A stretch of DNA of 64,000 bases, taken from positions 25,443,313-25,507,312 of the forward strand of contig OX388312.1 in the NCBI GenBank assembly GCA_947579605.1. The letters are read 5' to 3'. The stretch is from Athripsodes cinereus. Lineage: Eukaryota > Arthropoda > Insecta > Trichoptera > Leptoceridae. Below the pieces are notes generated by a model, which was not told the DNA's origin, ran no database searches, and saw only the letters and a program-made list of their open reading frames with translations. Shown here piece after piece: positions 19,949-31,904 of the stretch (the stretch's first letter is position 1; every line of letters begins with the position of its first letter). The position numbers and the translations under genes were made by a program.

Positions 19949-20410
19949 TTAGACTCGTCGGCGTGTAAAGGGCAACGTTGAATTTAGTTTAGAATGAATA
20001 TTACGTTACCTTTTATTTACATTAACATTTCATCAGATTCGGGTTACATGATATTATCTACTAGGTGTACTTAGTGAATACTCTGTAAATGTCACTTCAA
20101 TTTGTTCTGATTTTTTAATACCTCCTCATCAGTGGCGTACTTTCCATACATACAGAATTAAGCATGCCTTAACGCAATATATTCGTAACAGCAAAATTTC
20201 TTGAACTTACTTTACACTATAACGGAACATCTAATCAATATAATTCGAGAAAACGGCATCCCGTATTTCTGTTTTTCATCTCATAAAATATTTTAAACCC
20301 ATATTATATTGAATAAAACGGTATCAACCACATTATCTCAAGCATTCTTGGATCCAATGACTAAATCAAATTGTGAAGTTGAAAAACAATTTTTTTTCTA
20401 CGAAATAGGT

Positions 20411-20510
20411 GTGTGTTTTTTTTATTGAGAGAGACGTCTTTCGTCTTACAATAATTGTAAATCACTTGCAAATCTTGTAAAACGAAAGATGTCTCCTCAA
20501 TAAAGAACAT
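20411..20510. repeat. Foldback family F, copy 1
   Basis: Left arm has TTATTGAGAGAGACGTCTTT and right arm AACGAAAGATGTCTCCTCAA, complementary with few mismatches around a ~25-base loop. Copies 2 and 3 are at 36841-37037 and 57967-58139. This is the shortest and most decayed. Confidence 0.7.
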
Positions 20511-22114
20511 ACTCTAGGTCTAGATAAAAACACTTACATTTTTAATTTCATTATGGAATACTACTTACAAAACGAGTTATGTAATAAAAATATAAAAATA
20601 TAAATGTTCCTATTTGAATATTTTGCGTTTCATTAGTCCAAAATCTTAAAAAAAACCTACAACTAGTTTGCTATTTTTATCTTTACTAATTGCAATAGAA
20701 CTATTCTATAATATAACAATTTCTTAGTATCTTGTAAAGTAAACGATGACGTACGAATAGGAAGAGAAGATGAAGAACTCACATATTTCATTAGTTTGCT
20801 CTCTAAATAACGTCAGCTAAGCACTACTACACGCCAGTATTATTATTGTACCAACTTGAAATGTTTACTCTTAGCTGTCTACTTACACTGCCTTACTTAT
20901 TCTATTTATTCTTTCCCACACAGAAGGAGAATTAATCGTCGGTGATCAGCAATGCTCCTGAATTGCAATATTTACTACTTCTACTACTTATGCTGTGCTG
21001 TGTGTGTAAAATAGAGAGGGATTGATACGAAACTAGTTAGATAGAAGGAAAAGCAATAATAAATTCCAAAACTTGTAACAGCATCCGTTTTAAAATAGAT
21101 TTACAGGGTTGAGACTTTGTTTTTTCTACTTTACAAAAAAAATCAAAAACTTTTCAATGTTCGAACTCAAAGTTCTTTCTCTTCTAGGTGGATCCGGAAC
21201 CTAACTAAATCAAGTAAAAAATTCTTGACCGATTCATTTCCACAAGAATGAGAATATTTCATCCTCGTAAGATATCGTTGAATCTATTGATATCCCAATA
21301 GTATATTTATTTATTAATAAAGTGGACGGCCATAATAGCCTTTTACAGAAAAAAATAAAATAAAAAATACATATAAAACCAAATACATAAATAATAACAA
21401 AAGTTTTAGATTAACGCTCGTTAATGGTGGACGCTCCACCGAAACCGCGGTAGCAAATAAAAAGCTCAAAAAAAATAACAATAATTACATAATAATCTAA
21501 AAAATCATATCAAAATAACAAAAGTTTCCACAATTGAAATACTTAATACATGCAATATCTAAGTGCATACATTAATATCATAAAAAAATAGGTTGTGAAT
21601 GTAATGTCATGAAAAATATATTGTGCAAATAATACAAACAAAAATTCAACAGAATATAAGTATACTAACACCTATATATACACAGTTATATCATGATAGA
21701 TAGTAAAAATCTTGAGAGGAGGGAATATCATTTAGGAAAATTCTGAACTCACTGTCCTAGACACAATATGAGTGTCAATCGAGAGTGAGCAATCTAAATG
21801 AACCCCAAAAAACCTGAGCTTCTTATGTAATATAATTGCAATACTTCCAATATTTATAGACATATTACACGGCAAACGTTAATAATCTTTTTAAAGAAAT
21901 GTATTCGTATAACTTTACTTATAAAGCCAATTTACATATTGAATTAATTAATGTGCTTTGACAACCATCCTGAATATCTTAAATTTCCGTTACACGAAGA
22001 ATGAATAACTTGTACATATATTTATCACATGCAGTCAGTTGATTGCTACATCATTTACTGGAAATTCCGTGATAAACAGTAGTAGACGAAGTGAGGGAGC
22101 GTGTGCAATGTATC
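20511..22114. other. No gene or recognised repeat seen
   Basis: AT-rich sequence with an A-rich interval at 21340-21560. No supported feature. Confidence 0.5.
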
Positions 22115-23030
22115 TTTTTTAGGGAACTAATTTTTTGTTCGGCTATTAATCCATTGGAGGAGAAATCCCGTGGAGCACCCGGTAAAGAATTGGTCTCCCA
22201 CTCTTCTGCGTAAGTTTTCGAGTGTCCTGTAAAAGGTAGGTGTTCGAAAAAAATTAAGACATTTTACTTCTTAAATTCAGCGATGAGGCTTGCCACCCAT
22301 CCTGCATGTCTTGATTTTATATTGGCACGAAGAGGACAGTTTGCATGTTTCTTACATGCAGCTGATCTGCTGGCTACCCCACTTGTGGGATATGCCGTGA
22401 TGGTATAGTATAGTATTAATCCATTCGTTCGGCAAAAAAAATCAGCATTTTAGTTATTTGCACAACAAACAAATTTTTCATTATTTGAGCAGCAGAATTA
22501 TTATTTGAGCAGCAGAATTATTATTTGACCGGCAGAAAATATTAGATAAACAATATTTTTCACACACTGAATTACCTTCGGATCCACATAAAGTTTTTGT
22601 GATTTCTTACCAAATAAATGATGACTACGAAAATAATGCCAGATTTCGCTTTGCTATATTAATGAAATATCTAACTGAAATATCGAAAAACGCTAGTGTC
22701 GTTCGTTCAGATGCTCCATATAAAATCACATAAAAAGATGCTACATACAAAGATTTATTATTTGAACAAGATTAAAAATTTAGCTTTCACAAGTTTAATT
22801 AAAATTAGCTCACGGTTTGCTGCTCATTTATTTATTTTGCTACACGAATAATCATTATGCCGGTGAAATAATAATTTTGCCGGTCGATTAAATTTAGAGT
22901 TTTACAATATCATATTATTTGCAATAGAAATATAATATTCTCGCTGGGCATAAGTAGCATATCAACATGATATATTTGTCGGCAGAATACATTTTTCTGC
23001 TGAACATAACATCAATATTATGCTGATCGT
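22115..23030. mobile_element. Element with inverted arrays of a ~20-bp motif, interrupted by repeat B
   Basis: The left side (22425-22545) repeats ATTATTTGAGCAGCAGAATT two to three times and then a GACCGGCAGAA variant. The right side (22815-23010) has the complement-type motif (ATGCCGGTGAAATAATAATT, TTTGCCGGTCGATT). TTCGGC occurs both before (22138) and after (22428) the inserted repeat B, so B landed inside this element. The class is unknown; Helitron-related or foldback elements are possible. No coding capacity is visible. Confidence 0.5.
22156..22413 (+). mobile_element. Repeat B, full-length SINE-like copy (258 bp)
   Basis: Flanked by an exact 12-bp duplication TATTAATCCATT (22144-22155 and 22414-22425), which fixes its limits. 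The 5' end contains GTGGAGCACCCGGTAAAGAA, the middle AGGTGTTCGAAAAAAATT, and the 3' end GGGATATGCCGTGATGGTAT plus AGTATAG. Target duplications of this length indicate target-primed reverse transcription, i.e. a SINE. A weak A-box-like (TGGAGCACCCGG) and B-box-like (GGTGTTCGAA) pair may be a remnant Pol III promoter. Confidence 0.9.
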
Positions 23031-23639
23031 TTAAATGATAGCCTTTTTTTATAAGTGTTTGTCATCCCTGCACTTAAGGAAGTAACGAGTGGGTAGTTGA
23101 GAAACCAGAAGAATGGAGGAGAAAAGCATTGACGGTAGGTGCGGGTCGTTGAGACTACACTACGAGTATTATTATTATATTTACCTACTGGATATTGCAA
23201 ATCATATATAAACTAACATTTTGTGTTTGTTTATATGTATTTACGACTGTAGGTACCTACTCTTTGATATACATTCGAGCCCCATTTATTTAAAATTTTT
23301 GTGAAGAATGATATAATTACCTACATACATCTACACTTCTGAGCAAGTGTAATCTAGTTTCCGATTTCCAAGTGTGTCATAAGTTCAACTCAATGATAAT
23401 AATATATATTTAGTCATTTTATCGATATCCACTAAATATAAATAAATAATTTTGGATAACTGGTCATAATTATGTTCCAAAAATACTACTATTTTTCTAC
23501 TGAAGTATACTATACAAGCGTTTACGATCCACTTTCATGATACATCGTCTTGTGACCACGATATCAAAACATTGAAAATATCTTAGAACCATAGACCCCT
23601 AAATATTTGCGTTATTAGATGCCTTAGGTACCTATTTAG
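23031..23639. other. No gene seen; possible LINE scrap
   Basis: At 23085-23150 one frame reads VVEKPEEWRRKALTVGAGR, in the style of a LINE C-terminus, but it is too short to assign. A TAGGTACCTA motif is at about 23252. Confidence 0.3.
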
Positions 23640-23705
23640 ACGTTGTCCATGGACACCGAAAGTGATCACTTAAGCCAGCCTTGAGCCAATTCGTAAGCGT
23701 TGGGA
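23640..23705 (+). repeat. Repeat C, copy 1
   Basis: CGTTGTCCATGGACACCGAA followed by AAGCCAGCC and CCAATTCGTAAGCG recurs at 27983-28045. It resembles a diverged form of the GTCCATGGGCG-type LINE 3' end that is common in moth genomes. Confidence 0.65.
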
Positions 23706-24616
23706 CACCTTTCTCACTTCTTCCGATTAGATTCTACACAATGTTGCATTGTGTAGACATGGTTCTCCAATCGAGGTTTCTGATTGGACCTATTTAGACA
23801 GTATTAAGATATTGTTATTATTGATGTAAAACATTTAGTTGAACGTTATGATTAAAAAAAACAAATACTGTAGGCAATTGAAGGGGATATCTTAAAAAAC
23901 AGTAGCATGAGTTCAATCAACCTATTTTCTTTCGAGTAGGTACTCCAGAGAGCTTAAGGTAATAATCATTAGGTATAAACAAGGTAAGTACTACTAGTAT
24001 CCAATACTATTACTACACACTAATACTACCAACTCTTGCATTGGCAGCCTGCCAAGTCCCTCTACAGTACACTTCCTACCTGTAGGTATACTGAGTACCT
24101 ACCGAGCTTGCAAGCTGCGCCCGCCTGACGCCGACGCTATATGCGATGGTGCATTCACTTTATGCATAACTTTTCAACTCTTAACGCACAATTGATCGGT
24201 TATTGTGCTTTGCTAAAAATAAAAATGATAATTAATTCATATTCAATGATAACAAGTGCATTTTTTTTATTACGATTCCAATTACTTGAAATACGTTATT
24301 ACAAAAAGCCGCCGTCGGGTTCAAAGAAGAAAACTCAATTTTTCCTATGAAAATGTTTAATGTTTCTATGAGCGACAAATGATGTTTATTTTTTCTTTTC
24401 TCTTTATTTGTCTTTCAACGCTCCTTTCAGGAAGATTAGTTTTCAGAGCACATAATATACAAATATAGGAATATAAAAAATCTTCTCTGATATATAAACG
24501 CATACTTTCGCAAAACTGCCTAACTCTCTCTAACTAGACAATACCAAAGCTTTAAGCACTTTATGGGAAAAGCTGACTCAATTAACACAAAGTAGTCAAA
24601 GAGTTTTTCTTCACTC
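23706..24616. other. No gene or recognised repeat seen
   Basis: Includes a slightly GC-richer patch around 24040-24150. The 69-codon frame at 24141-24350 has no domain support. Confidence 0.45.
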
Positions 24617-24627
24617 TATTTTCCCGA

Positions 24628-24894
24628 TAGTGCTCCATATCCCGTGGAGCACCCGGTAAAGAATTGGTCTCCCACTCTTCTGCGTAAGTTTTCGAGTGTC
24701 CTGTAAAAGGCAGGTGTTCGAAAAAATTAAGACATTTTACATCTTCAATTCAGCGATGAGGCTTGCCACCCATCCTGAATGTCTTGATTTTATATTGGCA
24801 CGAAGAGGACAGTTTGCATGTTTCTTACATGCAGCTGATCTGCTGGCTACCCCACTTGTGGGATATGCCGTGACGGTATAGTATAGTAGTATAG
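24628..24894 (+). mobile_element. Repeat B, full-length SINE-like copy (267 bp)
   Basis: Bounded by an exact 11-bp duplication TATTTTCCCGA (24617-24627 and 24895-24905). The sequence is very close to the copy at 22156-22413, including the tail TATAGTATAGTAGTATAG. Confidence 0.9.
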
Positions 24895-24905
24895 TATTTT
24901 CCCGA

Positions 24906-26836
24906 AAGGAGCACTGAAGAACAAGTATGTTGATGATATCCTGGATGTACAATATTTGTCAATTGAGGTAATGCAATTTTATACATAATGGATAGCCGGT
25001 GGTGTTTCTTCTTCTCCGTCTATATTCAGGATCCATATTTGGACACTGTAAGGGAAATCACTGAGTAGAAGTAAATAATGCACTTAATCAAGGACAAAGG
25101 TAGAATAAAATCGTAAAGAAAGCCTATAATAATTATATCCAAAGCCTAGTTTCACAATATCATGAAAAAATATGCTTTCCTTCGTTGTAGTAAGGTCTAT
25201 ATCCCTATGAAAAATAAACCATACCGTGTGAGACAGTGACTGTTTGAGTGGTGTCCCTTTCTGACATATTACCAGTAAATAATAAAATCATAATTATGGG
25301 TTTAGTAAGTTTATATAGCAAAATCATATATTAAAAAGGGACAGCTCTCTAATAATTCCTATCTCAGGTGGCACGTTTTTTCAAGGAAGTGCACAGTCTT
25401 GTTATGTTTAATGTCTTAGATATATTATTCCTTCCAGTCCACGTGTTTGTTTGTTTCAAACTGTAACATTTAGTGCCAATAATAGTAACCGATAATAATA
25501 TATATCAGCTGGTGATATTGTTATTGCACTGCACTCCTAGTAACTGTGTGTACTTAATACAATTGCATTGTAATGATATTGTATCCAATACCAGATACTT
25601 CACGTACTATTCTTCTAAATATGTACAATGGTACTTCGATTATCCATCCATGTATCGGTATTAATTCATCCATTAACAATACACTTATTGCGGCAACCGG
25701 AGCAAGCTCACTCAAATGAATCCATGAGAAAATCCCAACGATAATACGCTCGATTCTATTTCATTTTTAGTGTGCACTAACTAAAATAGGAACGTTCCAA
25801 TTTTAGTTAGTCTACATTGGTATTCTATAAACTCGAAATGTGTTCATAATTAGAATAATATTATATACAACTTGTATCTTATAGAATACGAATATTAGTT
25901 CCGTTAGTTCAAGCGAACTTGATTATAAAATTTTGGAACTTAATTATTTTAGTTTGAATTAATACCTATAGAATAGGGGGTATTGTCTAAATAAGTACTA
26001 TAATCATTCACACAAATATGTATTTTATGGACAATTCGAATAAGGTTATAATAAAAAAATTGGGAAGTAATAAAGAACGTGAATTAATAAAATAATTTTT
26101 ACGTGAAAAAAATACCTACCGAATGTAGCAAAAATATGTAAGAATATTTGAATCTGTAATTGTTTTAAACAGTGAAATAAACACATAATATGGATTATTC
26201 CAAAGGAATGTAAGGAAAACAATATACTAACTTAAGCAAGGAAATTTTACAAAGAAAAATTACGAAAACTGAAGTGTTATTGTATTTTGAAGCAAATATT
26301 CTTAGGTAGGTATATACTTACTTTCAATGTAATTACAGTTCTGTCTTCTCCTTCCTCAGGATGTTATAATATAATAGATAATGCACATACATTACGTTAC
26401 ATTAGGTACCTACCTACTCGATACACATGCAACCTTAACGTAGCAGCAAAGTTATGCAATCACGTTACGTAATATCGTTCCTCACACGTAGTGAACGAGT
26501 AGATAAGAATAATAATTATCATGAGAGTACACGATAATATGTTCCTTACATAGAAATAAGATATCTATATTTATCTGAATACCAATCAGACTTAAGATAA
26601 TAAATTATTACATTACGATTAAGTAATTAAGTGATTTACCTGGGGAATGATTTGTATTTAATAACATTTTGTTCTAAAAATAATTATACTTAGACTATTT
26701 GTATCAATCCTCCTTTTATATAAGATTACCATACATACAATAAACTACACGAAAAAAGTAAATTTTTTGAAGATATCTGGTTTTCAAAAAATCCCATTTA
26801 TGACATATTATGTTTTAAAATACTGTTAATCTTCTT
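24906..26836. other. No gene seen; one short palindrome
   Basis: 25777-25810 is a palindrome with arms CTAACTAAAAT / ATTTTAGTTAG around GGAACGTTCC. The small open frames at 25473-25664 and 26287-26472 lack domain or splice support. A TAGGTACCTA motif is at about 26405. Confidence 0.45.
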
Positions 26837-26993
26837 CTTCTTTCTGTGCCATGTCAGGTCCCCCCGACGTTGGCGATCACTCCGGGGAAAACCTCCCTGT
26901 CCTGTGCTGCTCTGAACAGGTCATCCACTGTCCAGATTCCAGTCCACTCCCTTATGTTGCGCAGCCAGGACATCTGCTTTCTGCCAACTCCCC
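26837..26993 (-). pseudogene. LINE ORF2 C-terminal scrap
   Basis: On the minus strand one frame reads SWLRNIREWTGI, then DDLFRAAQDREVFPGVIANV, then a stop and an AGAAGAAGA-type tail (plus strand TCTTCTTCTT at 26831-26841). SWL-N-EW-G and L-FRAA-D-IANV are the standard ending of a group of insect LINE proteins. Only the last ~50 codons remain. Confidence 0.75.
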
Positions 26994-26996
26994 GAT

Positions 26997-27039
26997 ATAT
27001 ATTTAATTCAATGATAACTTATCATTGAATTAAATATAT
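26997..27039. repeat. Perfect 43-bp palindrome
   Basis: Arms of 21 bases (ATATATTTAATTCAATGATA... and its complement) around a single C at 27018. It directly abuts the LINE scrap. It may have arisen as a fold-back repair product. Confidence 0.7.
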
Positions 27040-27294
27040 GAAATGTTCGATCTTTAATCCCACCATCGTATTTTGCATTTTTTTTTCTTTAATGCCTTCT
27101 CTTATCCTAATTTCACAGAAGGCATCCATACTAACGATTTGTTCACCATGCTCAAGCCATGTGAAATTTGTTCGGTCACGTTTTCTCACACCTTTTCATA
27201 CATTTTGCAAATAATATTTCACATCAGGACATGTTTCAAAAATATGTTGTTTAATATTAATTTTTTATTCCTGTTGAACTATCAGTATATTTAT

Positions 27295-27626
27295 TAGTGA
27301 TGTAACGAATGTGTGATTTTGGATACTCGCGAATGCGAATAGCGAATATTGACTTGCTTAAATTTCTACAATATTACTCAAACATTAAAATTTCTACCCC
27401 CCCCCCCCCCGTCACGGAATTTTCAAAATGGTATAGGAATTTGAAATATTTCAAAACTCCTCGGTTTTCTTAAAGAATATTTTATTGTAGTACCTTTTTC
27501 CTTAATGTACCGGCTAAGTATCCGGTACTTTTACCGAATTACTGATACTTTATTACTTTAATAATATTCGCAAAACTTTCGCATATTTTTTTGCGAATTC
27601 GAATACGAATATTCGTTACATCACTA
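27295..27626. mobile_element. hAT-like MITE (332 bp)
   Basis: Perfect 16-bp inverted ends TAGTGATGTAACGAAT / ATTCGTTACATCACTA, flanked by an exact 8-bp duplication ATATTTAT (27287-27294 and 27627-27634). The TAG-start termini and 8-bp duplication are typical of hAT. Subterminal regions are rich in GCGAAT/ATTCGC. A run of about 14 C lies at 27398-27411. There is no transposase. Confidence 0.88.
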
Positions 27627-27654
27627 ATATTTATTCTTACTACTTCTACTACCC

Positions 27655-27815
27655 GTCTTCTCTGTGTCAACAAAAATTAAGACATTCAGGATGGATGGCA
27701 AAACTCATCACTGAATTTACGATGTAAAATGTCTTTATTTTTTCGAACACCTGCCTTTTACAGGACACTCGAAAACTTACGCACAAGAGTGAGAGACCAA
27801 TGTTTCACGGCTTAA
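27655..27815 (-). repeat. Repeat B, copy lacking its 3' end
   Basis: Complement of the B blocks from GGATGGATGGC through CGAACACCTGCCTTTTACAG to AGAGACCAATG. The GGCACGAAGAGG and 3'-terminal blocks are mostly missing. Confidence 0.75.
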
Positions 27816-27982
27816 ATATTTATTCTTCACAATATTGATTTATAATTTTCCCTCTCTCCAAGTTCTCATGAGGATCATCTAAATTGTCAGTGTTGGAAAC
27901 CTTGTACTCGTAGAAGAACGGCATATTTATTGAATTTATAGGTAGATATTATATCGTGACAGTGAGAATAGCGGAATTGGTG

Positions 27983-28045
27983 AACGTTGTCCATGGACAC
28001 CGAAAATATTTACTCAAGCCAGCCTACAGCCAATTCGTAAGCGTG
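27983..28045 (+). repeat. Repeat C, copy 2
   Basis: CGTTGTCCATGGACACCGAA at the start and GCCAATTCGTAAGCG at the end match 23640-23705, with differences in the middle. Confidence 0.65.
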
Positions 28046-29648
28046 GTCTGCGCGATGTGTCCAAATCCTGTTAGACAAACAATAAAAGTATTCTAAATAT
28101 TAATTGTTTGATTTATGTACCTTTTTTGTGTAAATCAATGAAAAATTTCTTGATTCAAGTAATAATTCTACAATAATGTAAAACAGAGTAAGTAATTTTC
28201 TGCCAAACGTGACCGGCATTTCATAATTAATGCCCCAAAATTTAAAGGTCGTATTTTATGAAAAATCTAAAAATGGAATTAGGTACATAACAAATTTTAT
28301 TTGAATCTGTTATTTGAATTTCTTAATTGACAACTTGTTTCGAAATTTATAAATTAATTTTCGTATAGCAATAACTCTCTCATAAATTCACGTATATGAA
28401 TATATGCGTATTTGCTGTAAACAAAACGAATGTCCTCTATGAAAACTTACAATTAATGTTCCCGAAATATAAAATGATGATACTTATATATTTGATATCT
28501 AGCAAGGATATCTTTAAAATTTAATCCCGTGGATTCCCCAAAAAAGAATAGGCCTCCCAATGCTTTCAGTTAGTTTTCCAGTGTGCTGTAAAAGATTCGT
28601 AAAACATCACATTTTAACATCTTCAGTTCAACAATGATAAATCCCACCTTTCTATTACCTATTAACTATTTAAAAAAGATTCGGTAATTTGCTAAATAGA
28701 TATATTTATTAGTCCGTTCGATAGATTATAAGTGCTGCAACTTTCTGAGTAAAGTCAAATTTAATGTTACTTTTGATAATAATTTATCATAATATGTACA
28801 TAACATCAAGAGCTTGGACATGCGTGGGATATCTAACAGAACAGAGCTTTCAAAGTCAAATTTACAGAGGCGGTATTATCATGTAAATATCATTCTAATT
28901 TAAAAGCCAAAATATGCCGGATGAATATAATAATTAATTCTCTCATTTATAATTCAAGTGTTGAACTGGTTCTACCCTTCATTTATTTATGTAGCAAAGC
29001 ACACACGTTAGCAAATTTTCATAATTTATTATTTTTTCTTCAAAATATATTTTATCCTTTAATATATTTATATATTAAATAATTATTTCAAATCGCTTGT
29101 CTGAAAGTTAACAAATTGATATTTTAGAATTTGGAAACACAAAAAATAGTACCTAGTAATATTAACATTAATTTGATAGATCTTGGAAAATATTTGAGCA
29201 ATAGGCAAATAATTATTTCTTGGTGACAATTTCTTTGAGCTAATCAAAAAACATATAAAATATAGTTAATTTACATTGTGGTTCACCTAGCTGAAAACAG
29301 AAGAAGATAGATCAGGGTTGTCCATGAGGAGTTATCCAGAGATCACAACCCCAAAAAAAATTAACTAATGGTGAACGTAGGCGAAAAAGGAGGAACACGT
29401 TTTTCAAATTATTAAAAATAATTACGGGTTCAGTACAAAATACAAAATAAATCAAAGTGCCTAACAAAAGCAATAATTGAGGTTAAAATAATGATTCATA
29501 AACCACCTTCTTTAAAATATTTCATCTTTCCATCAAAACATGATAATCAGTCGACTATCTCCATATTATATTAGAAATGAAAATTATTGTCTCCGTGCCA
29601 GTAAAGAATGCGACCTTTTTTTTAATTTTTATTTAAAACAACGTAAAT
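28046..29648. other. No gene seen; one decayed repeat B
   Basis: 28524-28645 is a strongly diverged B 5' half (ATCCCGTGGATTCCCC, CAGTGTGCTGTAAAAG). The rest is AT-rich without a supported feature. Confidence 0.45.
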
Positions 29649-29808
29649 ATTTTATTATTTATTTATTATTTATTTTATTCTTCTTGCACATCATCATTCA
29701 TATAACAAATAAAATAAAGCAATATACACAAGAAAAAATGTGATGATGTGCAGTGGCGAGATTATCACTATATAGTGATTTCTTCCATCTAACCACGTCA
29801 CATTAACA
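29649..29808 (-). repeat. Repeat D (LINE 3' tail), copy 1
   Basis: On the minus strand GTGGTTAGATGGAAG is followed by GTGATAATCTCGCCACTGCA and a tail with GATGTGCAAGAAGAATAAAA. The same order is found at 60955-61085. It resembles lepidopteran LINE 3' ends that close in AATAAA repeats. Confidence 0.65.
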
Positions 29809-30502
29809 CTAAACAGAAATGGAAATAATAATAACAAAAACACAAACATTTTCAAATTGTTTTATTTAAGTCGATTTATTTTGAATTTTTCGATACGGTT
29901 TTTAAATATCATTATGGTCTTCGTCGCAAATCTGAATTATCTACGAGTGAATCTTGATCGTAATTTATAAAAAAAATCAAAAGATGAATTCAAAAGGTTA
30001 TCAGATTGGTTATAGAAATTGCTTATATTAATTGGAAAATTTTATATTATCGAATTATTAGTTTATAAGCAGGTTTTATAACCAGCTAGTTTCCAAATAC
30101 CCAAAATTTAATAAATTTTCGTATGATAAATAAAAAATAAAATTCAATTAAAAATTACAGGAATATTGATTTCCAGGTAAATGTTTTCCTTTTCAAAAAG
30201 TTACTGCCTTTACATGGTTTCATTTCAACTCTTTGGCATTGTTTGATAACATTATTAGGTACCTACTCAATTATTTTTCTTAGAAAGTTCTAACAAGTAA
30301 ACAAATAACTACTGTACTTACGAAATATATCAACAATTTACTAAGTACCTGGGTATTATGATTTGATAAGCAAGAAATGAAATTATGTAACGTAATTAGT
30401 TCTTTCCGTATTTTTTCTGGGATTTTGAGGAACTAAATGCCAAAGACGGCTGGTAATCCACAGCCCAATTTTCAAAGGTTTGAAGAAACATTATTTCAAT
30501 TA
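29809..30502. other. No gene or recognised repeat seen
   Basis: AT-rich sequence with a TAGGTACCTA motif at about 30257. Confidence 0.5.
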
Positions 30503-30682
30503 TTTGAGTTCGTCGGTAGCCTGGAGGTAGAGTCTCGGCCTTCAAAACATGGGGTCCGTGGTTCGATCCCAGGTGCCGGCAAACTTCCCTTTCACGGCAC
30601 AAGCTTTTAGCTAAGTGTGAAAGGTATATAAGGTTGTATTTGGGTTTATAACAAACCCAGATATATCTTTAAAAAAAAAAAA
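30503..30682 (+). mobile_element. SINE A, copy 4
   Basis: A clear copy with head GTTCGTCGGTAGCCTGGAGG, B-box GGTTCGATCCC, acceptor-like GTGCCGGCA and end ACAAACCCAGATATATC followed by an A-run. Its boxes are the best preserved in the window. Confidence 0.88.
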
Positions 30683-30713
30683 TAAAACCCTTATTTATAA
30701 TTAATTCAAAATG

Positions 30714-30865
30714 AATTTCCACCAGGTACCGTCGGTTGAAAATATCAACTTTAACATTATTTCAGATGATAAGCCTCTGTTAGGGCTATTCGTCCATTAG
30801 AAACAAGTACAATTTAATTTAGATACAGTTTTATTTATCGACCGACGATTCATGGTGGAAATTTA
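30714..30865. mobile_element. Foldback element (about 152 bp)
   Basis: Ends AATTTCCACCAGGTACCGTC and GACGATTCATGGTGGAAATT are inverted complements (about 22 of 26 bases). No clear target duplication. A lone end of the same type is at 19153-19176. Confidence 0.5.
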
Positions 30866-30982
30866 TAGTAAGCTATTAATGAAACAAGATAAGATATTAT
30901 AGTCATTCAAATGTTGGCTTCATTAATTTGCGAGCCGGCTTTAAAAAGCATCCGCTTTCATTTTCAAGTAAAAATAAAGACT

Positions 30983-31250
30983 TGCAATTAACATCTTGAA
31001 TTCAGCGATGAAGTTTTCTGTCCCGTCCTGAATATCTTAATTCGTTGTTGGTACGGAAATAATAGCTTGCATATTTATTGCGTGCAGCTAATCTGCTGAT
31101 TACTCTATTTCTAGGATAATCCGTGATGGTATTCTCTGTACTCGCCCTCTGTACATTGAATTTATAATTGTTATTTTTATGCCACTATTTCATTATGTAA
31201 TATTGTAACCAATGTACAGTGAAGAATAAAATAAATAAATAAATATAATG
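30983..31250 (+). repeat. Diverged repeat B and a LINE-like tail
   Basis: 30983-31133 has the B middle and 3' blocks (AATTCAGCGATGAAG, GCAGCTAATCTGCTG, CCGTGATGGTAT). 31190-31250 is a TGTACAGTGAAGAATAAAAT tail like that at 1060-1095. Confidence 0.55.
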
Positions 31251-31404
31251 ACCGTAGTTCATAAATCCAAAGAATGTAAAGCTCTAAAATCACAAAGATT
31301 TTTTTTTACCTGGATTACCTGAGAGACGACAGCTATGGCTTCACATCACAATATGGCCCTCCTGTGTAAACAGACTTTGATGTTTTACAAAATATTGCAA
31401 ATAA

Positions 31405-31556
31405 TATACTACTACTACTACTACTTTACCATCACGGCATATCCCACAAGTGGGGTAACCAGCAGATCAGCTGCATGTAAGAATCATGCAAACTGTCCTC
31501 TTCGTGCCAATATAAAATCAAGACAATCAGGATGGGTGGCAAACCTCATTTTTCGA
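31405..31556 (-). mobile_element. Repeat B, 5'-truncated copy
   Basis: Starts with an ACT microsatellite (31409-31425) and then the complement of the B 3' half, very close to consensus. It ends after GGTGGCAAACCTCAT. The ACT run is the expanded form of the 3' terminal TAGTAGTA. Confidence 0.8.
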
Positions 31557-31904
31557 TAATATGCCATCTATAAAATGTGTAGGTACCTCTAATAGTTTAC
31601 TTACAGAATGTGACCCTACAGAACTTACGCGATTTAGAGGTTATCGGTTGTCGCCTAGCTACTGCTAAAATGCGTGTCTGTTCTCATCCATACGAAATCA
31701 GTATTAAACTAACAACGTTACTGCTTAATAAGATTAGCAAGGCTATATTTTGCCTTCATTAATTAATTAGAATCTGCCCCCAGGTAGCTAATTAATTCAG
31801 CGAGGGTTTAGTGAACTCACGATCGCCTTAATGTATTCCTCACAAGGTGACAATGATCTCTTAAACTTTCCATCTCATTGTCACCTCTATTATTTTTTCA
31901 TTAA
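31557..31904. other. No gene or recognised repeat seen
   Basis: No supported feature. Confidence 0.45.

Noticed and set aside
22425..23010. CRISPR array
   Set aside because: The ~20-bp units are degenerate, lack unique spacers and are inverted at the two ends; the genome is animal.
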